From assembly GCF_040807025.1 (NCBI RefSeq), contig NC_090981.1, positions 69,325,645 through 69,389,644 on the forward strand: DNA of 64,000 nucleotides, read 5' to 3'. The notes beneath the pieces were generated by a model that saw nothing but the letters and a program-made list of their open reading frames with translations, did not search any database and was not told where the DNA came from. The translations under genes were made by a program, and so were the position numbers. This stretch comes from Struthio camelus (taxonomy: Eukaryota; Chordata; Aves; Struthioniformes; Struthionidae). Below are positions 33,708-44,765 of this stretch, piece by piece; within the stretch, counting starts at the first letter, position 1; each line of letters opens with the position of its first letter.

Positions 33708-34851
33708 ATGAAGACGGCCGGCGGCGCCTACCGCTGCCTGCCCGGGGCGCCGGGGGCCTGCGCCATGAACCCCGAGATGCCGCTGGAGCCGCTGGGCAGC
33801 CTGCACGGCGCCGGCCCCGAGGCGGAGCTGATGGGCAGCCCCAGCCCGCACCACGGCGGCCGCTCCGCGCCCCTGCGCGCCCCGCCGCCGCCGCCGCCGC
33901 AGGAGCTGGCGCCGGCCCCCGGGCGGCCGGCCATGGTGCCCAGCATGGCCTCGCTGCTGGACGGCGCCGCCGAGTACCGGCCCGAGCTCTCCATCCCGCT
34001 GCACCACGCCATGGCCATGCCCTGCGACTCCTCGCCGCCCGGCATGGGCATGAGCGGCACCTACACCACGCTGACGCCGCTCCAGCCCCTGCCGCCCATC
34101 TCCACCGTCTCCGACAAGTTCCACCACCCGCACCACCACCCGCACGCCCACCACCACCACCACCACCACCACCAGCGCCTCGCCGGCAACGTCAGCGGCA
34201 GCTTCACCCTCATGCGCGACGAGCGGGGGCTGCCCGCCATGAACAACCTCTACGGGCCCTACAAGGAGATGCCGGGCATGGGCCAGAGCCTCTCCCCGCT
34301 GGCCGCCGCGCCGCTGGGCAACGGCCTGGGCCCCATCCACAACGCCCAGCAGGGCCTCCACGGCTACGGGCCGCCCGGCCACGACAAGATGCTCAGCCCC
34401 AACTTCGAGGCCCACAGCGCCATGCTGGCCCGGGGGGACCAGCACCTCTCCCGGGGGCTGGGGACGCCCCCGGCCGCCGTCATGTCCCACCTCAACGGCG
34501 TGCACCACCCCGCGCACCCGGGCCACACGCCGTCGCACGGGCCCGGGCTGCCCGCCGGCCGGGAGCGGCCGCCCTCCTCCTCGGGCTCCCAGGTGAGCAG
34601 CTCCGGGCAGCTGGAGGAGATCAACACCAAAGAAGTGGCACAAAGGATCACGGCCGAACTGAAGCGCTACAGCATCCCCCAGGCGATCTTCGCCCAGAGG
34701 GTGCTGTGTCGTTCTCAGGGGACCCTTTCGGACTTACTAAGGAACCCTAAGCCTTGGAGTAAACTGAAATCCGGCAGGGAGACCTTCAGGAGGATGTGGA
34801 AGTGGCTGCAGGAGCCCGAGTTCCAGAGGATGTCGGCCTTGAGACTCGCCG
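33708..34851 (+). CDS. ONECUT2: ONECUT2 coding exon 1 (STP box and CUT domain)
   Basis: First coding exon of ONECUT2 (OC-2), a nuclear sequence-specific transcription factor of the CUT-homeodomain class acting in liver, pancreas, retina and neuron development. It encodes residues 1-381 plus one base of Ala382. Seen in order: MKTAGGAYRC start and AMNPEM (19-24); a six-proline run (59-64); the conserved Ser/Thr/Pro-rich STP box around SIPLHHAM to STVSDKFHH (95-140); a His-rich segment ending in eight His (148-155, from a CAC run at 34149-34172); and the single CUT domain from about residue 300 to 381 with the LSDLL coactivator/DNA-contact motif (340-344). The full protein is 476 aa versus about 504 in human; the difference lies in shorter Gly and Ala runs near the N terminus, not in the domains. 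Donor CG|GTAAGT at 34851/34852. The frame continues 41 codons into the intron but lacks the homeodomain there. The identity is ONECUT2 rather than ONECUT1/3 by the N-terminal sequence and synteny with ST8SIA3. Confidence 0.97.
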
Positions 34852-35829
34852 GTAAGTCCCAGCCCCCAGCGGCAGCGGGCCCGGGCGACCTCGGCCCGCT
34901 GCCCCTCGCCCCCGCCGAGGCGCTTCCCGGCGGGGCCGGCGCCGTCGGGCCTGGCCCGGCCTCCCCGGGGCGCTGAGCCGCCTGGCCGGCGGTGCGGGTC
35001 CGGCGGCGGGGGCAGAACAATAGTTTGGGGCTGGTTTATCCCCCCCGTCCTCCCCCTGCCGGCTTCACCCCCCCCCCCACCCCGCGCCGGCCCCCCGCTG
35101 TCATCGCTGCGCTCGCTCTTGCTGGGAGCCGTCGGAGTTTGTTTCCCAGCTGCGCGCAGCCCAGCGCGGGAGGCGACCGCGGCCCGGGGCTGAGCGGAGG
35201 GGGGCGCTTTTCCCCCCGACCCCCCCCCCCGCCAGCCGGCAGCGGCTCTCGCCGCCTCGGTTCGCCCTCGGCAGCCTCCCCGCTCCGGGCCCGCCGCGGC
35301 CGGGGGGGCGTCGAGGGCCGACGGGCGCGGCGGGTCCCCCGGGGCGGCTCTGCGCCGCCGCCTCCCGCCGCGGCGCCGAGCTCCGCTCCGCGGCCCGCTG
35401 CGCGCCCGGCACCGCGGCCCGCGCGCGGCGGCGCAGAGCGCGCGGCCCCAGGCGGAGGAGCGCGGTGGGAGAGGGGGGGCCGCGGAGGAGCGCGGCGGGG
35501 GGTGGGGGGGGCCGGGGAGCGCGGAGGGGTGCGCAGGGGGCGGCCCGCGCCCGCATTGTTCCGCGGGGAGCGGCGGGCGCCCCCTGGCGCGGCCGCGGCG
35601 CGCGGCAGCCTCTATTGTTCTGAAATCGCCCCAAATCGCCGCGGCGGGGGAGCGCGGCGGCCCCGGGAGCGCGGTGCGCGGCGCTGCGGGCGGGGTGCGG
35701 AGCGCCGCGTAACCCGCCCGGCCCGTGTCGGCGCTGCCCGTAGCGGACTTGTGCAGCCGGGAGAAACCTGTGTTGCGGAGGGAAGGGAAGAAGGGGGGGG
35801 ACTAGGGGGGAAATCTCTTCTCATGCGAC

Positions 35830-36290
35830 GGGGGAGCACATCGGAAACGCTTTAGCATTGCTGTGGCTGCCCCAAAAGGAAAGGAAATGTTCGCAGAAAC
35901 GCGTTTATTGCAGTTTGCTTCCCTGTCCAATCACATGTTAATACAGGACGTCAGGGATACTGAATACTTGTTTTCGAAGATACCCTTTAACACATCTGCC
36001 TCCTCGTTACGATAAATTATTTATCTCGTGGATATATATAGATAAATGGTAAATAGGCGGTCTACAGACAGAAATAAGTACAAATATGGTGGTGTGTGCA
36101 AGTGTCCGGCTTGGCTCTCTGCTGTGGCAGCAACATGTCCCCAAACACCTTTTACATATTTAGGGATGCTTGTTCGGACAAGTCCTTCGTTCCTTTATTT
36201 CTACTAATTCCAACCTGGAGCGATCAATCTTTGCATATTATTCATTAGCAGAGTTTAAATATAAAGCAGGCTTTCCTGAAGTTGTCTTTT
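35830..36290. promoter_or_regulatory. Candidate intronic regulatory element
   Basis: Immediately after the CpG island the sequence turns A/T-rich and motif-dense. The segment 36221-36250 combines CGATCAATC with TTTGCATATTATTCATTAG, resembling ONECUT and POU/homeodomain sites side by side. Conservation is not testable here. Confidence 0.3.
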
Positions 36291-36355
36291 AGTTCAGAGC
36301 GCACTCTCGGGTTGAACGCCCGGAGGAGTTGGTTGAGGGAAGAGAGGCAAGGCGC

Positions 36356-36366
36356 GGGGGGGGGGG
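36356..36366 (+). repeat. G11 homopolymer
   Basis: Eleven consecutive G in ONECUT2 intron, 1.5 kb downstream of exon 1. Confidence 0.95.
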
Positions 36367-36849
36367 TCTCTCTGTTTGCTCCAACCCCTTCCAGCATTTC
36401 TTCCTCGCCCTTCTGCGATGCTCCTGTGCTATTGTCGCTGTGGCCGTCGTTCCCCGGCTGATGCTGTGGTTGTTATGCCCCATAGCGTAGGAAGTGACCC
36501 AAGGGGGTAGAGCTCTGCTTTGCTTTTGGGGGCCGGAATGGAGCGGGCTCAGAGAGCCCCGGGAAAACTGGGGGCGATTCCCCCTCCGCTGTTCCTAGCG
36601 GGGTGTTGTGCGCTTGTCGCACTCCCTAACGATGTGCTTTGGAGAGACCGTGAGATGAGAGGCAACGTCCAGCCTCTCCTCCCCCCTTCCTCGTTCCGTC
36701 TTCGAGCTAATTAAGGCGTGAGACATCCTAAGTGACTCGCGTAGCCCTCGTCGGCCCATCCCGGCTGTCAGCGGGACTCGCAGCGCTGCTCAGAGCAGGA
36801 AGGTGGTGGATGCGGCAAGTCCCGGCAGAGCCCCGTCCCGGGCGGCCCC

Positions 36850-36920
36850 GCTCCGGGCGGGACAGGTGGAGGCTCCTGGGCTCACCCGGCTCCGGGCGGG
36901 ACAAGAGGAGGCTCCTGGTC
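36850..36920 (+). repeat. 39-bp tandem duplication
   Basis: The unit starting gctccgggcgggac is present at 36850 and 36889, each followed by a GGAGGCTCCTGG element; two copies. Confidence 0.8.
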
Positions 36921-37122
36921 GCATCCGTGGAAGGAGGGTCCGGCTGGTTGTGGCGAGGGCAGCTGCGTGCCCCTCGCTTTCCTTGGGCCGCCTGAACCAA
37001 ATACACGCAAGAAAAGGCTAGCAAATATACCGCCCTTTAGAGGTATTCCCGTATGAACCTGCATACTTCTCAGCACTTGTAACAAGTGTGTGAAGGACTC
37101 GGTGCATCTCTCATAAAAGGCC

Positions 37123-37177
37123 ATTTCTCTCTCTCTCATTCTCTCTTTCTCTCTCTTGTTTTTTTTTTTTTTTTTTT
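37123..37177 (+). repeat. CT microsatellite joined to poly(T)
   Basis: CTCTCTCT-type pyrimidine sequence from about 37123 followed by an unbroken T run at about 37159-37177; simple length-variable sequence. Confidence 0.93.
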
Positions 37178-38249
37178 GGTGAGTCAGTGGATTGCTCTCC
37201 TTTTGGCAAGGTACTGAGTGGTGACGGGCAGTCGGGTGCAGAGGGTCTCTGCGTGCTGGGCAGCTCCAGCACGGGGTGGGAAGGGGGCAGAGCAGCAGGA
37301 AGAGAAGCCATGAATTATTGATGGCCGTAATCCCTGCCCGACCCAGTACGGGAGATGCTATGGGTTAAACAAGCACCAGCCTGGAGCCTCCAAACGCCTC
37401 GCCGAGGCGGCTGGGGATTTTTCAAGGTGAAAGAGGCTTTGCACAGCCGCCCTGCTCTGCTGGTTTTCACAGCAGCCCGGGGGCTGCTTGGGTTTGCAGT
37501 CCCCGCCAGGACCCTGGTTAGCCGGGCCGGGGGAAAGTAAGGCTTAAAGCACAGGGATGCGGAGGTGGTTTTGCTCCCGCGTCTTGCAAATTCCTGCTGT
37601 CCTCTCCAACACGCCGGGTCGAGAGGGGACGGATATCCAATCCCTTTACATTTTCAGCCTAATGCGGGTCTCGAGGTTTGTCCACAGCAAGAGCTCTTGG
37701 TAGTGAAAAAAAGAAAGAGAAGAAGGTAGCAATAGCGGCTGATCTGCAGGGAGCGAGCTTTCGATCAGTGCCGTGTACGGCCTGTGTATTAATCACGTTA
37801 TGTTGCCTCTGATGCAAGAGACCACGAGTTAATTGTTTTCACCTTTGCGATAGCGATCGCTTGTGGTCAGCTCCCCCCCACACCCCGCCGCCATCACACA
37901 CCCCTTTAACCCCTGCCTCCCCCCTAGAAACCCCAAACCCAACGATTTCGCATTGCAGCGGCAGCGCAGGGCGGCGCGATGCGCGGGGCTCGGAGCCGCT
38001 CCGCGCCTCTGCGCGCACCGGCGGCCTCCCCGTTGCGGGAAGCGCCAGCGCCGCCGGCGCCCCTTCCCCGCCCTCGGGCGGCGAGGGCGGCTCGTCCCCC
38101 CGACGGCGCCCCGGCAGCCCGGCCCGTCGGGCCGCCCTTCCTCCGGCGCCTCCCGCGCAGCGGGGTGGGCAGCGCTCGCAGGCCGCGGAGCAGCAGCCCC
38201 GGCCCGGCCCCGCCGCCTTCGGCCCCTTTCGCTTTCATCGCAGCCGCTC

Positions 38250-38420
38250 GAAGCACGCGGTTATGTCACTTTCTCAAACAAACGTGTACGTGGAGGGAAA
38301 TCGATGCAGATAATGTTGAGAAGATTAAAAGAGCATTAATGCTGGCAACAAGAACATAAACGTGTGCACCCAGTTTTCATTGATCTGGAACCCGATCCGG
38401 CTTATTTCCAGTAATGCTGC
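38250..38420. promoter_or_regulatory. Candidate intronic enhancer with ONECUT sites
   Basis: A repeat-free A/T-rich island between two GC-rich blocks. It contains AAATCGAT (38298-38305), a close match to the ONECUT consensus, ATTGATCT (38379-38386), and the palindromic AGCATTAATGCT (38332-38343). An autoregulatory enhancer is possible but unproven. Confidence 0.3.
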
Positions 38421-41400
38421 TGGTGCTCTTCCTTCCCAGCACCTCGCCCCCCCCTCCCCTCCCGCGCCGGCTCCTTGCCCCCGGCAGGGCGCTGCGGGCT
38501 GGGCGCCGCTTGCGGCACCCGGAGCCCCCGGGGCGGCCCGGGCCGCCGGCAGCAGCCGCCTCCGTCGGGGCCTTCCCCGCGGAGCTGTGCGGCGCCCCGG
38601 GCCACCCGTCTTCGTGTTCCCTGAGACGCTTCGCAAGGCTGGGGGGAAGGGGGGGGCGTTGCTTCTTAAACTTCCGTAGGCTTAGGAAGGGTGCTGAAAT
38701 ATTCCTTCGCAGTTTTAATCCGGTTTTGTTTTGGGCTGCAAGCGCGTAGGTGGGATCTCCGGTTTTTCGCGCACACCTGCTTCTGGATCGCTGCTCTGCG
38801 GTTCCTTCCCGGCTGCGTGTCAGCTAAAACCGGCCTAACTCCATGACGGTCAGCGCCGGGTTTTCTGGTTGCTTCCCGCCTTGGTTTGTCTGCAGAGGTG
38901 CAAGCGGGCGCAGAGAAATGCCGTTTGCTTTGCTATTTCGCTCTTTCGAAAACCGAAAGCTCCCCTCCCCGGTGCCCGAGCCCTCGCTGCCGGCCCAAGG
39001 CGCTCCCGGGGGGGCGCGCAGCGGGGCCGCCACCCTCCCGCGGGGCCGCCGGGCAGCGCTCGCTCCCCTCGCCCGGGTGATCTGCAGCACTAACGGGGGG
39101 AAATATTCCCTGTTGGGCCTTCCTGTGCAACCTATTTAATTACTGCAGATCAATCACACGGGCATCCCGTCTTGTCGGCGCTGTGGCCTAGGCGTTTTCT
39201 TTGCTGCGTAGCCCAGGAGCCAGGAAATAGCAGGGGACAGTCCTGCCGGCCGCTTGCAGTCCTCGCCCGGCTGGGCATTGATCCTCCCAGGGAGCGGGGA
39301 ACCCGCCTGCCGTCGCGGGGCGGGGGGAGTGGGAAAGACCTTTGTAAATTACCGTCCCTTCGGGAAATTGATTTTTTATTACCACGTGTGAATATGCAGC
39401 TTCATGGCCTCGATGTTTCCCTTCCCTTTATTCTCCTACTTAAGCCCCTCTGAGCAAAAGGAATGAACGGAAAGCGCTGCCAGATTTCTGAAAACCATTT
39501 GCCCCTGTGCTCTTGCTGTAAGTTTTTCTCAAACGAAATGAAAATATATTGTCCTTTGAGAGAAAGCCTTTCTCTCCCCGTGGGAACTGTAGAAGCGGGA
39601 TATGCTCATTATTTATTTTTCAAAGGACTGCCAAGTCCGTTGATCATCTTCAGCCATTTCTGTACTAGAATTACCGACATCGCTTAGAGCGATTTTGTGC
39701 AGTATCGGACATAAAACTGTAAGCAGTACTTGGCAGCTCCTATGGAGGTGTAAGAAGCTCATGCAGTTCAAATTTCAGATATTATCTTAGTTTTAGCCAC
39801 CTACAGGAACACCGGCAGTGCATTCTATACACACAATAGTAGATCACATCCTATTAAATTTTACACAGATTTTTAAAAATCCAAAACATGTCCTTATGTT
39901 AACAAATGCATTCTTTGCCAAATGCTTTAAGGCTACAAGGACAAAATAGCACCCTTTGGCATAACTGTGCACATTAAAACGTCTTCAGAAACGTTTAGAG
40001 TGAAAGATAGAACATGCATTCCAATGGGTGCATGGTGGGCTAAAGCAGCGATGGTGAGCAAGGAGAAGGAGGAACCGCTAACAGGTGGAAGGATCTCCGT
40101 TAGCCATACGACCCTGTACAGCACATCGTAACAAAGGACCCCCATCTGCAGCAAGAGAAACCTCTGAGAATCTTCAACAAAAATATCTGGCTTTGTTAAA
40201 GAGTCCAACTATGCAGATGGAAACAGAAAGATTTTTATTTCTGGAGAGCTGCTATCAATTTTGGATAAACATTCTACTGAAAAATAAAAAAATAAAAAAC
40301 TCCCCAGTCTTTGAATTCTCACTATACCTTGGCTATCGCTTCACCACCCTTAGATCTCACCCTTGAAATCACGTAAACGTCCTCTTTCTGCGGCATGGAA
40401 GATGCGACATGAATCTGCGTGTGGTGACCACAGGGCATACAGAAGAAATGGCATGAAACCAAATGGGGAGGTCACATAAATAACATTTTCTTATCTTTAA
40501 CGAGGAGGGAGTGTGCGGCTACTGTCTCCTTCCCCTTTGGAGACTGTGCTGTCGGCATGCCGGGGATCGGCAAGACCCAGGCCAGCAAGGCCCAAGGGAG
40601 CAGCCTGCTCGGGCGGCTGCTCCTGCCGTGGCTGGGCTGCCTTGCAGAGGGCTGGTGCCCGCGGAGGGCGAGCAGGGCCGCAACACAGATCCAGTGCCCA
40701 CGCCGGCTCACCAATCTGCATCTGGAGAGGAGTGCTAGCCCAATGGAAGGAGGAACCCTTTATTGTTTTATGCAGGGCCAGGGAAACCTTTCACATTGAT
40801 CCTATTGATCCAATCCTCCCCATTACGGAAACCGCATAGTTAAAGACCCCCGCTCAATAGCTTTACCCTTCATGCTTGCAATACTCTTTTAAGTATTAAG
40901 TGGTCTCAGCTGAAGTAGCTGGATGGCTTTAAACCTGAGATTCAAACAAAAGGTGAGGCAGAGAAAGACTTTGCTCCAGGAACCTTCACTGAATCAGTGG
41001 TAGGTGTTTGGGATGAGGGCGGACAAAGTCAAGGGGTAAAATATGTCCCCCATGGTATGCTCAGCTCTCTCCGTAAAAGTTCATTTCCTGATTGCCCGCC
41101 ATAGGTTTCCAGCATTGCTGGGCCTGGGCCCACACCTGCACAGTCCTCACAGCTCTTCTGGCAGAGCAGGCCACAAGGAGTAAAACAGTGTTAGCAAGGT
41201 TGTCCTGTACAGTCGGGCGAGCTGGGGACAGCTCTGAGAGCCAGCAGGACAGTGAGGCAGGTGGGACTGCCATTCCCCAAGGGGCTGTGCTGGCTCGGGG
41301 ACTGCCAGAGGCTCTGGCAGCAGCAATCTGCCCACTGCTCCCCCCACTCTGTGACCTTCTAACTGCATGAACCGCAAATGCGGAAACGTTTCTATAGAAT

Positions 41401-43206
41401 CTTTATTTGCTCTGGCCCCAGTAGGGCAGTCCCTAAATTTCTGCCAGGATGAAAAATATTAATGATCCCTAGGTGAGTCAATGTATTTATCTGCTCAGTG
41501 AGTTCAAAGGGCAGAGTTCAACTGTGGTTCAGGTTAATTGAACACGAAACCATGTCCTAATGCCTGCGTTGCCTGCAAAGTACTAAACGTCAGAATATTA
41601 TCAGTTGGAAGGTGCACCAAATCCATGGTAAGCAAACACAGGAAGAATGCAATTAAAATAACTTTCGTGCTGTAATCTTTTGTAAGTTACCGAGCTCAAC
41701 TGGGTTCTGAAACTCTGAGTAAAGACCCCTGTGTTGGAAGAAGGGTTTTCTCACCCAATAATACAGTTCTCACTGAATAATACAGGTCTCTCTGACCTGT
41801 AGAGCAGCTGCTGCAGTTTAGGCTGAGAATCAGCCTTAGAGTAATATGCTCCTATCAGAGCAGAGCAAAACATTTGTTTACACAATCAGGTTTTGCCTCA
41901 CACTCGTTTAACTCCATCTAAATTATTTACTGCTTTGAAAAGTCGAAGATTACAACTGGCCCTACTGTACAAACAATGACAGTTCGAAAGCAAGGCAAAA
42001 GACTGTCCAGCTAATCCTATGCTTTGCAGATATCTTACTATTTTTCTGGGCTGATCAGCAAAGCACTTGCATTGCTCGTTTACATTTCCTGATTGCTGAA
42101 TCACGTTATTGATGATTAAACATTTTTATACCAAAACACCATCAATGATTCATTTGTGCAAAACATGCATACTGACCTCTTTGTACTTGTATCCCTTTGG
42201 TCGCTGCGCATTTCAGCAGCACTGCCTGGGCCAGTGTGGCTCCTATTTGGAGCTTGCCCAGTGGAGGGGTGGGAGGGCCCCGCCGTCCCCCAGCCCCGCT
42301 GCCCCCGGCTGCGCTGGCCGCGAGTGCCCCCTGCCGCCGGCTGCCCACGGGCTGCGCCGGGGCACAGCTGCACGGCCCTACTGCGCGGGGCTGCAGAACA
42401 TCCCCGGGACGGGAGGTAACCACAGCCCTCAGGGGAGATGCGTCCAGCCCAGGCCCTGGAAGCCAGGTCTGGTTTAACAGGTGCCTTACTCGAAGCTGCA
42501 TCACGGGTTCCCGTGTGGAAATCTTGGCCATGTTCCTAATATTTGTTTGTTGCAAGTGCTAGAAAAATGCATACTGTCCTATGCATTCATATGTTCTGCT
42601 TCTTACACCACCCCCTCACCTTAGCTTGATCTTCCTCCTGCAGTGTTTTACAGGCTACGGTTAACATCTGGCGTGCGTGGTCGGCTCCCTTCTTCATGCC
42701 CCCAGGCGGCATAGGGGGTCATGGGAGGGGGCTCACTGTGGCTCTTGCAGGGCACGGGCACCTGGCACAGAGGGCCTGGCCTGAGCATGGAGACAGTCGC
42801 AGTGGGAGAGGGTTCCTCCAGTGCAGACAAGTTCTTCTCCTTCTTGTGGAGGACGATGCACCTGCTCTAGGGCAGTGCTGATCTATGCCATACTGCGCTG
42901 CTTCATAGGCTGCTGTGCGCTCCCTGCTGCCTTGTAAACCCCTTTGCCTCAGCGCACTGGGGAATAGTTCAGCTGTGGCCTCTGCGTGAAAAGTGCAGTA
43001 GGAAGTTCAGCAGGATGCTTTTCCTGCTGAAAAGAAGAGAATTAGTGATAGGCAGAGCGATGAGCGCTGCTGAAGCCGATGCATTTAGAAAGGCCGACGT
43101 CTGTGGAGGTAAAGGAGAGCGGGTGCTCGGCAGAGCCCGGCCTCCGAAGGCCCTGCCGCGGCCAGCAGGGCAACCCGGTGGGACGCGCCGCCGCCGTGCG
43201 GATCAT

Positions 43207-43305
43207 CAGCACCACGGACAGCGCCGCCGCCTCGGGTCTTCAGCACCACGGACAGCGCCGCCGCCTCGGGTCTTCAGCAGCACGGACAGCGCCACCGCGA
43301 AGGGC
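43207..43305 (+). repeat. 34-bp tandem repeat, about 3 copies
   Basis: Unit starting cagcaccacggacagcgccg recurs at 43207, 43241 and 43275, exactly 34 bases apart; the first two copies are identical and the third is diverged. Confidence 0.93.
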
Positions 43306-44504
43306 TGGGGCTGAGCAGGAGCGCAGCCTCTGTCACCAGCAGACACTTAATTAGCACCGTCAGCGCTAGGAAGAGTCCTTTGGCTGAGATTTGTTTATAC
43401 TATAGATAATCGCTGAGGAAATCCTAGTTTACAGGTGGTTTGCTATCATCTATGTGGCCTCACTCTGTTAGTATTCTAGCTACATTTTCTTTTAGTAGAT
43501 TTTGGAGACTATTTTGTCAGCCATAAATACAGCTGAGAATTAAGGCATAATAACATCTACATTAAGTACATTAAATATATATAAAATTATTTCTTAAGGT
43601 TGAACAAAATATGCAGGAATCTTTAGATTCTTTGAAAGGTGCTTAGTGGCTTAAAATATTAGTACTCTCTTCAGATATAGATTAGTGGTTATATTTGAAC
43701 TATCCATGCAGTAAATTGTGGTGCTATGTGATAAATCATATTTCTCATGTATCAGCTTTCTAAAGTAATATCTGTTCTGATCTTTTTGCTCCACCCTGTT
43801 CCTGAAGACGCTGAAGACGTTTCTGCTTTGCATACATTCAAATACCATTTTTGCTAAGCAACCTATTTTTATCAGTTTCTTGATTGTCTGATAGAGATAA
43901 ATCTGACCCCACTTGTTATTAAATGCATCTCTATTTTTCTTCCTCTCCTTCTTTTTCAAGAACCAGTCCATCCCATTCTTTTTCTAATCTCTCATCATTT
44001 GTATGGAGATTTCCAAAATTCAAATGCTCCTCTGCATTTGAAAACTGACAGAATTGTATTTGTGACAATGAACTTGTAAAAGAGAGAACATTTTTGCCAA
44101 AAGGATTATTTTCCAAAAGCTCAGATCCTCTTTCTTCCCATGCTCTTTACAGGGGCATTTTGACTCAAGCTTTGCACTTCTTTTTTCTGCACCATGCTCC
44201 CAGTTGGTCATCCTTTATACCTTTTCTTGTTTTAAGCATAAAATTTTGTACTAGATGTTTCTGCCATCCACCAATTGCAAGTTGTTTTTTCATCCCTTCC
44301 AGCTAGGCATTACTCAGCTGTAGCGAGTTTCTTGCCAGTATCCCGACACATCTATTCTCAATCCCCAAGCCCTAAACATAGCAGACTCCTTGCATCCGAG
44401 GAGCTCCCATGTGGCTGCCTTCAGAATGGAAACAGGGCTCTGCAGGCATATGGAGGATTAATCAAATATGGAAACAGGGCTGAAATGGACCTTGAGCCAT
44501 CACC

Positions 44505-44765
44505 TGTCCTGACAGCCTGACCCATTCTTTTGTGATGGAGATTTCACAGACAGTCTCTTCCAGAGCTTAGCTATCCTTACAGATATGCAACAGTCTTTAA
44601 TGACTAACTTTAATCTCCATTTTTGTCATTTAAATCCTTTATTTCTCATCTTATCCCCACTAGAAAGAGCAAAAAATTCATATTCTTTTTTTTTTCTGAC
44701 AGCAATCTGTTTGTATTTAGGACGGTTATCATGTCTTCTGTCTTCTCTAGACAAAACTCCACTCT
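44505..44765 (-). mobile_element. Ancient CR1/L3-like remnant
   Basis: On the + strand the order of phrases (ttccagagcttagctatcct, then ctaactttaatctcc, then aatcctttatttctcatctt, then ggttatcatgtcttctgtct and tctctagacaaaact) is the antisense of a CR1/L3-type ORF2 C terminus, where one expects cagagcttaacaaccctt, ctaacctaaatctcc, aacccattgcttcttgtcct and gttatcatgtcccctcttag. It is much more diverged than the young CR1 copies and has no open frame. Confidence 0.65.

Noticed and set aside
33195-34643. 482-codon antisense frame opposite ONECUT2 exon 1
   Set aside because: Mirror of a GC-rich coding exon and CGG tract; it is rich in Ala/Gly/Arg/Val runs, and the + strand codes for the conserved ONECUT2 protein.
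34852-34979. Read-through of ONECUT2 exon 1 to a stop at 34976 giving a CUT-only protein
   Set aside because: The frame is open for 41 codons but the donor GTAAGT is strong, the sequence after it is low-complexity Pro/Ala/Gly, and exon 2 joins in frame; an intron-retained isoform is possible but unsupported.
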